Counted from the first letter of the stretch, positions 43,884-57,716 are shown. The stretch: 64,000 nucleotides of DNA from Massariosphaeria phaeospora (GCA_011032825.1 JAADJZ010000001.1:2666001-2730000); one strand, 5' to 3'. Notes: generated from the letters alone by a model not told the origin. Numbers and translations: made by a program.

Positions 43884-46376
43884 AACCTTGTGTTCTTAAT
43901 ACAAACTTTCTTTAGCTTTTTTTCTTTTAGTTGTTTTACATAGTAATTTAAATTTCTAAGCATTTCTTGTATTTCTCTAAGCAATTCTTGAATTGTTTTC
44001 TCGCTACGATAGTTATCTTTATTAGAAACTTTTTTCTATTATTTGTGCTTTTAACGGAGATCTAAAAGCAAGCTTATAACTTAGTGTCTTGCTATTTTCC
44101 GTATAGCCTTAGTTTTTTTACTAGTTAAGTAGTTTTTAAAAGATTTGAAAAGAGTTGGTTTATTTGTAAGCCTAACGTACATTTGAATAACATTAAAAAG
44201 CTACAAGTAATAGTAAACAACAAGTAGTAGTATAAAAGTGTAAACAACAAACTATTGTGCAAACAATAAGTAGTAGTGCAAACAAAAAGTAGTAGTGCAA
44301 ATAATAAATTGTAGTGCAAATAACAACTTATTATGTAAACAATAGAAAAGTGTTATGCAAACAACAAGTAGTAGTACTACAAATAACAAGCTATTGCAAA
44401 TAGCTAGTACTTATGCAAACAACAAGCTACGAACGTTGTTAAATCAAATCTATTCTTTATTCTAAAAAGTAAGAAGCTAGTTTTTAAGTTAGCTTAAGTA
44501 GGTACGGATGTAATTTTTAGCTTTTATGTTAAAAGCTAGAAAAGCAAGTAAAAGAAAAAACCAAATTACGTACTTTGCTATTAGCTTTCGATTTTTTTTT
44601 TAATAGATTACGAGTAGATTTGTGTACTAAGAAATTTGTGCACGTAGAAATCTTAGTGCTGTAGCGTAGTAACTTGTAGAATAAACACAAATTATTGCAA
44701 GTATTACTACTAGTTAGTTTTTTTATTGTTGTAATAGTAAAACGACTAATTACTATTCTTAGCCGCGATGTAAGCGTTTAGAAGCGAGAAACTTATAAGT
44801 GCTATTACTACCTATTCGTAATACTTTGAAGTATTAGCAAGCGCTGCTGCTATGCGCTTTGTATTATAATACTAAACTAATTTCCTTTGCAAAATTCTCT
44901 AGAATTACTTTTATTAAAATAAAACTGCTTATGTTATATTATGCATGCTTTTCAAAGCTAAAACGTTCTTTACTAGTTGTTTTCCTGTAGCAAAATCGCG
45001 AACAACTGCTTTTCTTTCGAATTTTTTTCTTTTAACGAAATAACTTTAGCTTTTGCATCTACTCGCAAGCTAGAAGTATGTAAGCTTAACTTTGAATATT
45101 TGTAAAGTACTCTAAATAGAAGTAGCTTACTTTGCTATTGTCGCTAGTTATAGTTAGAGTATGTAATAAATAGAATTAAAGCTTAGCTACAAATTTCTAC
45201 TTATATAAAGCTAAGTAAGCTAAGCAAAGTTAATAGCGAATTCTACGCAAATAAATAGACACTATTAAAAAGCAAGCTACTTAATAGTGTTTAATAATTT
45301 ATTAAAAAAAGCACAAGCGTTTAAGCACGTAAACTACGCTATTAGAATGTAGGTACTACGATTGATTAAAATTAATAAAATTCTATGCTATTCGTAATAG
45401 CGCTAGATAAACGTTAATTTAGATAACGTTATTAAATCTACTAAAAGCTCGCTAGAGAAACTAGTATAAAAGCTAAAACAACTTGAATTTTATAAGCTTA
45501 AACTACTTTGCTGCTGCATAGTAGAAGTTAGCTATAGCTAGAAAGCAAATATCGGCATAACTAAAGAATTTTTATAGTGTCTTGCGTTTTGCATGTAACT
45601 TTTAAAGCTCGTTGTTATCGAAGTAATAGTTCGCATTTCTATTCTTTTGAAAATACTTTACTTACTTTTCTAGCTTTTTTAAGAGCTTTAAGTAAACAAA
45701 GTTAGTACTATAAAACTTAAAAAGCTTGTACGAGCTATTCTTAAAGTTAGATGCAAAGTACTACTTTTAACTAACTATATAATATCTACGCTATTTAATA
45801 TAGTATTGTAGTTTTCTACAATAAACATAAGCGTTAAGAATTTACTTTACTTTATATTCGTCGTTTTTAACTACACTATAGCAATTATGCTTTTGCTTTT
45901 GCTTACTTAAAATTTAAACTAACTTTAGTTGCTTATTGCTTTTAAAATAGCAGCAGCTACTGCTAATGCTGCTGTTATTACTATAGTTGTTAGTATCGTA
46001 GTTGCTATGTTGCGCTACCAAAGGTAGTTTAAAACTAAATAAGCAGCTAGCGAGTAGTTAGCTGCAGAAAAAAAAGATTTGTTGCTTTGCTAAGTGCGCG
46101 GCGTGCTTAGAGCGTAGCTTTGATTTTTTATTTAACTTTCAGCTGTGCTGCTTAGCTAGCAGAGAGTGTTTCTACTTATGCTTTGTACAATTAGTACTGT
46201 ACTTATCGTCTTCGTAGTCGTTAGTATTAGTATTACTATTAGATTTGTTGCTACTACTGCTGCTACTACTACTTGTAATTACGAGTAAAACGTATTTGCT
46301 TTACTAGTATTAGATAGAAAAAACACATATGCAACAGAATACGTTTACTTTGCTTTTTCGCTATTCTACGCACTAG
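43884..46376. other. RIP-degraded DNA, unassigned
   Basis: A+T-rich sequence up to the Gypsy-2 LTR, with a tandem repeat at 44205-44440. Short Gln/Lys-rich frames occur, but no domain motif was recognised. Confidence 0.45.
44205..44440. repeat. Imperfect tandem repeat, about 20-bp unit
   Basis: About ten degenerate units built on GTGCAAACAACAAGTAGTA. Spacing and sequence drift between units, as in a decayed minisatellite. Confidence 0.7.
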
Positions 46377-46876
46377 TGTTACAAATAGAAACGATACTAG
46401 GTATCGTAGACTAAGCAACGACGCAGAAAAGTTGTTAGAGCTTGCAAGTTTGCAAGACGAAAGTACAGCAATGCGCGAAGCAGAATTAAGTTAGTAGTTA
46501 CGTAATAGTAATTAGTGCGATTAGAGCTTTAGCGAACTAAGCATACTAAGCAGCAAGCGCTTAGCTAGCCTAAAGCGCTTAGCAACTAAGCACACTAAGC
46601 GAACTAAGTAGAACGCTTTTAGCAAAGAATTATAGAACTATATAAATTAGCAGAATTTCTTTTATAGTTTAGATTCTTTGTAGTTAACTTTTCTAAGTAC
46701 ATTTTATACATAGATTGAATCTATAAGCAACAGATTGTTACTTTGTTATTTTATCTAGAATAGAATTGAGATTGTTTTTTTGTTGTTAGCAAGCTTTTCG
46801 AATACAGAACAATTTCTCAAGCGAAATCTTCGAGTTCAATCGAGATTACCTTCGATAAAAGAAACTTCTAATAACA
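46377..46876 (+). repeat. Gypsy-2 5' LTR
   Basis: 500 bp, TGTTACAAATAG at the start and CTAATAACA at the end. Matches 53053-53552 along its whole length. Confidence 0.94.
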
Positions 46877-46899
46877 CGTTAACTACTTTAGGTTTGGAA

Positions 46900-49800
46900 C
46901 TAAGATAATATAGCAACTTCTACAAGCTTACGCACAACAAGTAGCAGCGTTACTATACCTACAACGAACTTAGCAACTATAATAGCAAAACAAGCTAATT
47001 AGATACAGCAGCAAGTAGAATAAATTTAAAAACTATTAGCAGCAGTTACAAAGCTCTAAGGTAGAATAAAAAAAGAGTTAGCAAAAGCACTTTCTCTAGA
47101 GAAATATAGCAAGAGAAAGAGAAACCTAAAACTTTTTTTTACTAACGTAGACTTTTTTTAGTTGTTATTATAGCAACAGCTTTTACACAGATTAAAACAA
47201 AATTCTAGCAGCTAGAATGCACATGAAAAATAACGCAGCAAAATAGTTTTAGCTATACGCCGAAGATTACGTTACACACGTAGAAAACGTAAAAAAAATA
47301 AAGCAAAACACGAAGCGCATTTTTAAGAATTGAGAATTGTTTAAGCAAAAACTGCATACGATCTACGGCGAAGTAAACAAAACGTAGCAAGCAATAAACC
47401 AACTTAAACTACTTAAGCAGAAAAGCTTAGCTAGCAAGTACACAATTAAATTCAAAAGAATTTAGGCTAAAGTAGACAATGTAGAAAAACGCAGCTTATG
47501 CGAGTTCTACTACGCAAAGTTAAAAGAATACGTAAAGAATAAAATTAGTCAAAACAAAAAACTAGAGAAACTTAACGAGCTAATTAAAACCGCGGTACAA
47601 ATTAACAACTAACTATAGCAACAATAGCAAGAACACAAGTTTACTATCAAACTATATATACGCTCGGTAGCAACGATTAAAAAAACCTATTACTACGACT
47701 TAATAAACATCGATAGCGTTAAACGAGTCTAGAACAACAAACTACTACAAAAGTAGTTTAACAAAAAGAACGCTACTTTAACAAAGCAAAACTTTAAAAA
47801 CGAGCTATCTAAAGAGAAACGCTAGAAGCGTTACAATAATAAAGTATGTTTTTAATGCAGTAAAAACAAACACTTTTGCAGAAACTGCTTAAAAACACTA
47901 CAGAAAGTAGCAGGCGCGCAAGCTGCTACTATTGCTATAGTTTAACTACAACAAGTAGCTACACTATATTCAAGAATCTACGAAAAACTAAATAGCAAGT
48001 AAGTCAAAGTTGAAAACTCGATAGCAAAGAAACTATTAGACAAGAAAACAAAACCTGCTTATTTACAAGCAAAAGAAATTACAAATTAACTTTAAAACTA
48101 CGAGTGCTAGATGTGCGGTAGAACTACTTACATTGCCTAGTACTACAACTAACAGTTTAAGAAACTACAAATTAAAGAACTACAAAAATAGAAAGTTGCA
48201 AACGCAGCAATAGCACAACAAAGACTAACGAAAAAAAAAATAAAGTTCGCTAATTAGAACAATTACGGAAACTTATTTTGGCACTAGTGCAACGAAAAGA
48301 ACTGCATGTACTACGCAAACAATAGAATTCTTACGCAATAGTAGCTAAAGTTACTATTACACGTTTTGCTTAAAAATAGCAAATGTACAGTAACAGAATG
48401 TTACGTACATAACTACGACAATTAGTTTAAAAACTACGGCAGCAGCTGCGCATAGGCATAGTGTTACAACAAAAAGTATCAAACACACTAGTTTAGCAAG
48501 CATATTACAAAATAGTAGCTTATAAGTCTAAAGAACAAGAACTACTTAGAATGCAACAACAAATTATGCATAGAAAACTACGAAACGTGCTAAGCAGCAC
48601 GCTAGCTTTTTTGCACTTAAAAATGCGCGATCTACTAGCTATAAAAATACGCAACTAAATAAACTTTTAAGAATTAAAACTACAGCAAACACTTACAGCT
48701 ATGGAAATGTTTTATTAACTAATGCAAATACTACGAACAATAGAACATTCTAGAAAAACAAGTTTTAAAAGCTTTTTTAGCAAAAAACTAGTAGGCTACT
48801 AGACTTATAGTTAGAATAGTATAAGTGCTTTTAGCACAGCTGTACAAAGCGTGCAAAAAACGCAACTAAAACAAAATTACATAAAAGTAAAAGCAAAAGT
48901 TGTAGGCTAAAAGCTTACTGCACTACTTAATAGCGAAGCTGCTTAGACATTAGTTTCTTTAGAATAAGTAAAAAAAAACAAGATACTTTATCTAGTTAAG
49001 AATTAACTAATACAAACAGTGTTAGCTAACAAACAACTACTCAAATATAGAAACAGTTTAATTAACTTAAAAACTTATAAAGTTGAACTAGAAGTTGCGA
49101 GCATTAGGCATTAACAGTGTATTAATATTATAAACTTTAAAAGTTCTAACATGTATATTAGGTACAACTAGCTACAAAAACACAACTTCGACATTAATTA
49201 AAAAAACAAAACAATACGCAGCTAAAGGCTTAAAAAGAAAGTCGCTGTAGTACAACAAAACAAATTAACAATTCAAAGCTTACCTAAGAACGAGAGAATT
49301 AGTTTAATTTTACTTTACAAGATCGCAAGAATCTGTAAAAAAAACTCTTAGTAAATAGGCGTTATATAGATACAACAAGTCGCGCTTTTAAAAGCAAGCA
49401 AACTACGATCTAACTTTTTTAAAAAACTAAAAGAGAAGTTTAGAAACTTCTCTACAGAATACTAAGCAAAGTTTAAAAGTTTCTTTAAAAAAAACAAAGA
49501 GCACGACCTAGCAAACTACTAAAAATAGAATTATAAAATTATTTTTAAAGAAAAAACAAAACTACGACTAAAACTAATGTATCCTCTAACTTACGACTAG
49601 CAAAAGAAATTAAAGAAATACATTTAAAGAAATATCTAACGAGAATATATACAACTAAGCGAAAGCTTAATAGCTTCGCTAATACTGTTTGTACTAAAGA
49701 AAAACAAGAAATTAAAACTGTGCGTAGATTTTTGACATCTTAACAACGTTACACGAAAAAACAAATACCTACTACTGCTTATTCAAAAGCTTATAGATTA

Positions 49801-52380
49801 ACTTTAAAGAGTAAAATAAATTACAAAACTTAACGTACGAAACGAATACTATCGCATTAAAATTGCAAAAAAGCACGAATAGATAATAGCTTTCAAAACT
49901 AGATATAAACTCTATAAGTACTAGGTTATACTATTTAGATTAACTAATGCCCTAGCTACGTTTTAGGCCCTAATTAACAAAGCACTATACAAATACTTAG
50001 ACATTTTTGTTACAGCGTACTTAGACAACGTATTGATATACTCTAAAAAAACGCTCGAAGAACATTAAAAATATGTTAAAAAAGTGCTACAAAAGATAAA
50101 GCAGTACTAGCTACTTTTTTACTTAAAAAAGTGTAAATTCCACGTTATAGAAACTAGCTATCTTAGATTTATTATTTTAAAAGAAAGTGTGTTTATGGAC
50201 TTAAAAAAGATTTAAACTATACAAGAATAGCTAACTCTTAAAATAGTAAAAAACGTGCAGTTCTTTTTAGAATTCGCTAACTTCTATCAAAAGTTTATTA
50301 AAAATTACTTTAAGACTACGACACTACTCTTAGAAGTTACTAAGAAAAATAAAAAGTTTAAATAAACAAAAACACAAGAACAGGCTTTTTAAGAACTTAA
50401 AAAGAAGTTTACTACAGCACTAATGCTACAGATGTACAACTTAAAAAAGAAAACTTAAGTAAAAACTAATGCTTTAGACTATGCATTAAAAGCAATACTC
50501 TTACAGCAATGCAACGATAGAAAATAAAAACTAGTGTTCTACTATTCTAGAAAGTTCTTAAGAGTAGAACTTAACTACAACGTTTACAATAAAAAGCTAT
50601 TAGCAATAATAAACGCTTTTGAATAGTAGAAAGCATAACTAAAAGAAGCAAGGCATTAAGTACAAGTGTACTTAGATTATTAGAACCTCACTAGCTTTAC
50701 TACAACTAAGAAATTAAATTAACAACAAGTTAAATAGGCTGAATTTATAGCAGATTACAATATCAAGATTTACTATTGCAAAGAAACTAACAACGAAGCT
50801 GCAAACGCGCTTAGTTGAAAATTAAATCTTACAGAAACTAACAAACTAGTTACGCACGACCTAGTATTACAATAGAATTTAAACGAAACTCTCAAATACA
50901 ACTAACTACGATTAGCTAAAATAGCTAAAGTTACAAGCATTAAAGAAAGGATGCACTAAAAATAGAGCAAAAACGACTAGCAAAAATAAATAGTTACAAA
51001 CAACACTTAAGCTATACAGCTTATTTAAGAATTACATACTTTACAAGCATACAAACACCTAGAAATTAACAAAATAGTTTAACAAATTTTAAACGAGTAC
51101 TTAATACTCTATGTACGAAACACAGTTTAGAAAGTAGTAAACAACTATTTGAATTATTCTAAGAACAAACTTAAGAGACACAAGCTCTACGAATTACTTT
51201 AACCGCTAGAACTACTCGCACGCTTATGAATTAGCGTTACAATAGACTTTATAGTAAAGCTTCTAAAATTGTTAAAACCTAGATTAGCACGGTTATGCGA
51301 TTCAATATTGGTAATCGTAGATTGATTAACCAAAGAATTACATTTTGTACTAACAGAAAAATCAATTACGGCAGAAAAAATAGTTTACGAGATTACAAAA
51401 GCACTCGTCGCTAATTACAAATTGCTAGAATAGTTTATTACTAATAGAAACAAGCTGTTTACATTAAAGTTTTGAGATACGTTTCTAGCCTAGTTAAGAG
51501 TTGCAAAGAAGCTATTAACAAGCTTTCACTCGCAAACAAATAGTTAGACAGAACAAACGAACTAAACGCTAAAATAGTACTTACGAATGTACACTAATAA
51601 GCTACAAAACAACTAGGTTAAACTTCTACTAACAGCACAATTGGTATACAACAGTACGAGGTTTACGACAATAGAACACTCGCTACACTACGCAAATTAC
51701 AAATATAAGCTAGTAGCTTATTAAAACCTAAAGAATATTAAAAGCATTTTGCTAGCAGTAGACAACAAGGCTTTTAGAATGCAAAAATTACACGACAAAT
51801 TAAGCAAACGAATTGCTTAAAGAAACTTTACAACAGCTAAGTTAGTAAACAAGAAAAAGCTTAAAGAACTAACTTTTAAAGAAGAGAATAGAGTTTTCTT
51901 TTTACGAAAAAACCTAAAAACTAAACAACTATGCAACAAATTAAATAACTTTCAAATAAAACTATTTAAAATCTTAGAGGTTAAAGAACTTGTATTATTT
52001 AAACTACAGCTACTCGCAAGCATGCGCATATATCTAGTTTTTTACAAATTACTTTTTAAACTAGCACTACTAAACGCCGAAGTAGCAACCAATATCAAGC
52101 TCGAAGACAAAGAGTACGAAGTTGAGAAAATCAAGAACCTACAGAAGTTTGAACGTTAGTAGAAATACTTAGTTAAATAGCAAAAATAGCTAAAGAGCTA
52201 GAATACATAGAAACTAATATAGAATTTTACGAACTGCAAGGAACTAGTACGAAAGTATTACTAGCAAAATCTAAAGGCAAAGAATCCAAGTTCTTTAAAA
52301 AAGCAGAAAAGTTAAAAGAAAAAAAAACAAGCAAAGAAAAGTTAGTTTGTAACTAGCCTAGGTTAGTCGAAAGCGTTTTG
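46900..52380 (+). pseudogene. Gypsy-2 gag-pol relic with chromodomain
   Basis: Gag ends with a zinc knuckle (CSKNKHFCRNC, near 47855-47890). Pol landmarks: KKLKLCVDF-stop-HLNNVTRKN (near 49700, the LCVDFRxLN motif), AYLDNVLIYSKKTLEEH (50010-50065, YLDDVLIYS), RNase H start VKTNALDYALKA-like (near 50460), and integrase VTIDFIVKLLK (near 51235) with SQTNSQTEQTN (near 51535). The C-terminal chromodomain has EYEVEKIKNLQ, KKYLV-like and QNTQKLIQNF (52110-52235). This is the chromodomain-bearing branch of Ty3/Gypsy. Closed by RIP stops. Confidence 0.9.
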
Positions 52381-52934
52381 AATAGCAGCGGTATAGGACT
52401 ATTAGTAGAAGCTATACTCTTAGAATTAACAGCAGCGCTAAACTGCGCAGTTTCTAGTTTCTTTAGCTTTTCAATAGCAACCTACTTATTAGCAAAACGC
52501 TAATTTCTTTTTATTTTAGCAACAGAAAGCTCTACTTAAAAAGTAGCAGCACGAAACTTCGCTGCGGACACTAGCTAAGCAGCTTAAATTCGTGCAAATA
52601 GCACCTATTGCTTAGCTAGCAAAAGCTAATGTTGCAAGTTGCAACGCTTTTGTTACAAAGCTGCTTACTTTCTTTTCGTTAGAGCAAGACTGCAAAGCGC
52701 GCTAGACTAAAGGCATTTAGCACACTTATTTAACGAGAGATTAACTAGGCACTTTAGGTTTTTTTTAGAACAACAGCTGCAAAAAGCAGGCATTTTTAAA
52801 CTAGTTTTACAAATGCAGGCAACTTGATTGTAACAATAGCAAGTTAACTTAGAGCATGAATCTACAGAAAGCGAAAACTTAGGCATAGTTAAACTTAAAA
52901 ACTTAAAAGAATACAAAAGAAAGCTACGACACAA
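52227..52934 (-). pseudogene. Antisense Cys-rich frame in Gypsy-2
   Basis: Minus-strand frame of 236 codons between pol and the 3' LTR, overlapping the pol end by about 100 bp. The first 75 codons are open (likely start Met17). Cysteines lie at 27, 32, 34, 40, 42, 52, 54, 55, 62, 71 and 74 in CxC and CxxC spacings, suggesting a metal-binding module. Beyond codon 75 the frame reads Ala/Lys/Gln/Leu-rich (coiled-coil-like), then a Ser/Pro-containing tail ending PCSS and TAA. The eleven internal stops are all TAG or TAA where Gln would fit. I do not know a function; its convergent orientation to pol suggests a separate gene. Confidence 0.6.
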
Positions 52935-53052
52935 TAAAAATCGAAGTTAACTTACTTTTATACAAAACAGCACTTTTGATGCAAAGCACAAAAAAAACTA
53001 GCACAGCATAGTAGAACAGCTATCAAAACAATATTTTTAAAGAAAAAAATAA

Positions 53053-53552
53053 TGTTATAAACAAAGACAATACTAGGTATTGTAAACTAAGCAACGACGT
53101 AGAAAAGTTGTTAGAGCTTGCAAGTTTGCAAGACAAAAGTACAGCAATGCGCGAAGCAGAATTAGGTTAGCAGTTACGTAATAGTAATTAGTGCGATTAG
53201 AGCTTTAGCGAACTAAGCACACTAAGCGGCGAGCGCTTAGCTAGCCTAAAGCGCTTAGCAACTAAGTACACTAAGCGAACTAAGTAGAACGCTTTTAGCA
53301 AAGAATTATAAAACTATATAGATTAGTAGAATTTCTTTTACAGTTTAGATTCTTTGTAGTTAACTCTTCTAAGTACATTTTATACATAGATTAAATCTAT
53401 AGGCAACAAATTGTTACTTTGTTATTCTATCTAGAATAAAATTGAGATTGTTTTCTTGTTGTTAGCAAGCTTTTCGAATATAGAACAATTCCTTAGGCGG
53501 AATCTTCGAGTTCAATCGAGATTACCTTCGGTAAGAGAAATCCCTAATAACA
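53053..53552 (+). repeat. Gypsy-2 3' LTR
   Basis: 500 bp, TGTTATAAAC to CTAATAACA, followed by target copy ACTAG. Confidence 0.94.
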
Positions 53553-53557
53553 ACTAG

Positions 53558-56129
53558 CTGCTGTAACTAATATATTCTAACTTTTAAATAAATAGCGCTG
53601 TTTTTTTGCGTTAGCTGCTAGCTTTTTATAATTAACGATTTAGTTAATAGTGTTAGTAGTAAGAGTTCGCAACGTAAAAGCCTAATAGCTTGAAACTAAA
53701 GTTTTTTAACTAGTTTTAAGCTAATAGCGTTGTTTGTGCAGTTTGTACTGCGATAGTTACAAGTTGCTACACTTAAAACGTTAGAACAAGCGTATGTCTA
53801 CGAAACTAAATTGTTTTTAGTAGTAGTAGCATTTAATTCGAGTTAACTACTTACGACAACAACTGTATTCTCTACGCAATGTTAGAAATAGTATATTTGA
53901 GCTACTATCTAGATAGCGCTAGAAGTTTACTTTAACTACTATTCTTAAAAGAAAGTAATCCTAAGCTGCTCTTATGTAGAACCTTTTTAAAAAACTACTT
54001 TAAAACAAAATACTTAACTTCTACGCTTTGTTTGTTAAGAAAAGAAAAGCTACTTACATAGCTAACATCGCAACGTTTACTACTATAATCTTTGAGTTCG
54101 TAGATGTTTCCGCTAGCTGCGTCTAGTTAGTTATTAAAAAACGCAAAAATAACGGCTTTAGAAATGCTTACTTAATACTAGATTAATAGCTTTAGCTTAA
54201 TGCGCTAGAAAAGCAAGGCTAGTACTTAAATACTCGTTAAAAGCAGTGTACTTGTAATTATTAAGTAGCATTATTTACGTGTGCTTGCGGCGCTAGGTTA
54301 GCTTTAGCTTCAAAGGTTTATTTTAAAAAACGAATTAAAAGTTTTGTGTTTGAAAAGAATACAAATACATTATTGCAGCTGCTGTTATTGCTTCTAGAAA
54401 GTCTAGTAGTGTAAGAAATGCAAAAGCGTCGTAGTTTAAGTAAACGAAAGTTCTACGCTTCGATTTAAACTATTTTAAAAAGCTAGCTTAAATGTGTTAA
54501 GCGCTTTAGCAAGCAGTAGTTAGCACAAAATAGCGTTTAAAACGCAAACTCCAAAGAAACACAAGATTAAAGTTGAATTAGCAACTAAGTAGCTGCGTAG
54601 TGTTAGTAGTAATGTAGCTTTCGCATAAAGCTTGTTTTTCTCTAAACAAGAAAGTATGTAAATATTCTACTAATACTCGTTATAAAACGAGAAAGTGCAA
54701 CGCTAGCTTTTTATAAGCTAAGTTGCGCTGCTACTATGCACTTTTTCTTTTTCTATTAAAACTCGCTTTTTTAACAATACGAGCTTGAAGATGTTTATTT
54801 TAGTTAATCCGCGTTTATAAGCTAAGCAAAGAGATTCTAATACGTATAATTAGCTCGTTAGCAACTTTAAAACTCAAACTTAAACTTAAACTCTTGTTTA
54901 GGCTTTGAGTTTCGCTTTAGTTATTTGCTTTCTTTAATTTGTAATACTAGAATGCAATATTAGCACTATGCAAACCGTTATATAAACTTAAACTCTACTA
55001 ATTAATAGAAAATGCAGTATAGAGTAAGTACATGCTGCGACTACTACTTATCTACCTAAATAGCAAGTAGTAGCTAGCTGCGCTTTTCTAGCGTAATTTT
55101 AATAACATTTAGCTTTTACTAACACTTGCACGGCTTGAGGTTTATTGTTTTTCTAAGCTTACGTAGTTTTGTAACTTTGCTAAGCGTTTAAATAAAATAG
55201 CACAAGCGTAACTTTTATTCTAAGACATAATTCAAGCGTTTGAAGCAATGCTATTGCTGCTCTAAGTAGGTAATAACGTAGCAAGTTAAGAAGTTATTAA
55301 GCTCGTAAGCTTTGAAAAGAAAAAAGCTAAAAAGTAAGTGTTAATAGCTGTTTACAAAAGATTTGGAAATAGAAAGTAGCAAATATTCACTACTTAGCTA
55401 TAGTAAAAGCAAACAAAATAAAGCAGCTAAAATTTAGAAAATAGTAGAGAGCTTTACTAATTCTAAAGAAAAAAAATTTGCAAATGCAAGCTGCTAGCAT
55501 TTACAACGCAGCGCCTTTATCGTTAGCAAACTAAAAGAAAACTAAATACAAAACTAAGTAGTGCAGCAGTTGCATAGCTTTCTAGAAGCAAGAAAATACT
55601 TTATAGTAAATTAAGGTAGCTAATAAAGCAAAAAAAAGTGTTAGAAAGAAAGAAACTATAAAGTTAAAAAATAAACCAGCGAGAAAATCGTGCTTTTATG
55701 TAATAAAATTAGCGTACAAGCTAAATAAAAGTAGCGAAACACTAAGTAAACCTTTATTTTCTACTACGAAAGCTTTTATTTTCTAATGCAGTTTTACTTT
55801 TACACATATACTTTAAAGTATATAATAGATTAGTAAAAAGTTTTACTATTTATTATAGTTAGTAGTAGAGTACTAGAAGTAGGTTTTAAAGCGCTAGTTT
55901 AGAGTTTTAAAACAGTGTAAAGATTATCTAGATAGCTTTATTATTAGTAAAGTTATTAAGTCTTGAACTTAAGGATTTAATGCTAAGAGATTTTCGGCTA
56001 CCTAGTAATATTAGCTACTTGGTAATCGTTTACGTTAGCGTATATATAAAAATAAAAAGTTTAATTATTTAATTCTAACTTGCGCACGTATTTTAATTGC
56101 TATTTACTATATTTATCGTATTATTCTAC
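53558..56129. other. RIP-degraded DNA, unassigned
   Basis: A+T-rich sequence between Gypsy-2 and Pogo-D. A plus-strand Lys/Ser-rich frame near 55250-55700 resembles a transposon C-terminal tail but has no diagnostic motif. Confidence 0.45.
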
Positions 56130-57325
56130 TAACGTACCTAACGAGTTAGCAAGCTACACGAGTTAGCAAAACACTTTTGCTAAGCTCTTACCAAAACTAC
56201 TTTTATTCTAGCGCAAAATAGCTTACTTTAGCCTTGTATAGTATAACACAATATAAAATAATATTTAAAGTTTACTTTTGCTACTTGCTTACACGTACGC
56301 GCGTTATGCTTAGTTTAATTGCATTGCTCGCAGCGCTTTTAAGTTAGCTTACTTCTTTTAGCGCGCACTTGCGTTTTTAGCTTTTTAACTACTACGCGCT
56401 TTAAAGTTCTTAAAAGCAGCTAAACAAGCTTTATTTTTAACTATTAAAGTTTTTTTTTGCTTGAACTTACTTTTTTTTTGCGTTCTACGCTGCGTAGCAG
56501 CATTATTTTCTACTTAAAGCTTTGCAATTTCTTTTTGCGCTAACACTAGCTTGTGCGCAATAATTACTACTTTCTTTAAAACTTTTTTAAAAGCTTTTAC
56601 TATAGACGTTAGTAAGCTAACTATATACTTTTAAATTCTTGCCTTTACAAGCGTTAACTGTAACTTTAGTTTAAAAGTATTGCTTAGAGTTTGCAACTAC
56701 TAAAGCTTGTTGTTAGTAAGTAATAATAGTAATAAAGTACGCAACTAGACGTTAAAAGCTGTTATAACTTGTTTTAAGTTAAATAGAACTAATCTAGCGC
56801 TTTGAAACTTTTTTTAGATATTACTAAAAGTAATTGCAGCATTATAAGCGCGTATAAAGTATAGTAAAAACTTAAGATTTATAATGTAAGTAATTTAGTT
56901 GCGTATAAAATCTTTAGCATAGTGCTTATACTTTTGTTAAAAAAAAGCAAAACAACTTATATTAAAAAGCTGCAAAAAGTGCGATAAGTGCAAAAGCATG
57001 CAAATAGTAATAATCTTGTTTTTTTTGTAGTATTGCTAGAATTTAAGCGAGTTGTAGCTTTTATAGCTGTTAATTGCGAGTAGTTAGTAGCTGCGAACTA
57101 CTTTTATCTTTGGATACTTATTAAAGTGCTTTAACTACTTAAAACTAAGTTTATTTGTTGTCTAGCCGTTTTTAGAAACTGCAATAATCTAGTTTTAAAG
57201 CAAGTTATTTTTTTTTTACTAAACAAAGAGGTAGTAGCAGCTTTTGAAAATAATAAAAAATAGAATAGCTTAACCTATTGCGTTAATGCTTTGGATAACT
57301 ATTGTTTACTTTTTGTTACTTTGCT

Positions 57326-57716
57326 TAGGCTAGTAAATAAGTAGAAGTTAAGTTAAAGTTAAGTTAGCTTACGTTAGACTTTAACTTAACTCTAGCTTTA
57401 ACTCGCGCTAGTTACTAAGCAGCTTAAGTTAGAGTTTAGTTAAAGTAGTTAAAGTTTAGAGTTGTAGTTAAGTCTTACATAATATTACAACTTATATTAA
57501 TATTAAGTTTTCTATGTATATTTATTACATTTATTTATTACAATTTCTTAACTATTTAGGTAACTCTAACTTAACTTTAACCTAAAGCTTTAACTACTCT
57601 AACTTAACCTCTACTTACGCTAGATTAACTTTAACTTAACTTTAACTTAAAGTTTGTACAACTTATAACTTAACCTATACCTATTAATAAGTACTTTTTA
57701 CCTATTCGCTAGCATA
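57326..57716. mobile_element. hAT miniature element, MITE-5 (RIP-mutated)
   Basis: 391 bp, starts TAGGCTAGTAAAT, ends ATTCGCTAGCATA. 8-bp flanks ACTTTGCT (57318-57325) and GCTTTGCT (57717-57724) differ by one G/A. It is the reverse-complement sibling of MITE-4 (22891-23283) after extensive C-to-T and G-to-A change. Confidence 0.92.

Larger units (their letters stand above)
46377..53552 (+). mobile_element. Ty3/Gypsy retrotransposon, Gypsy-2 (7176 bp)
   Basis: Two 500-bp LTRs starting TGTTA and ending TAACA, and a perfect 5-bp target duplication ACTAG (46372-46376 and 53553-53557). Plus-strand gag-pol. A purine-rich tract precedes the 3' LTR (about 53039-53050). A separate antisense frame lies between pol and the 3' LTR. 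RIP-mutated throughout; LTR differences are transitions. Confidence 0.95.

Noticed and set aside
44205..44440. CRISPR-like spaced repeat
   Set aside because: Units are contiguous and degenerate with no unique spacers, and the genome is fungal.
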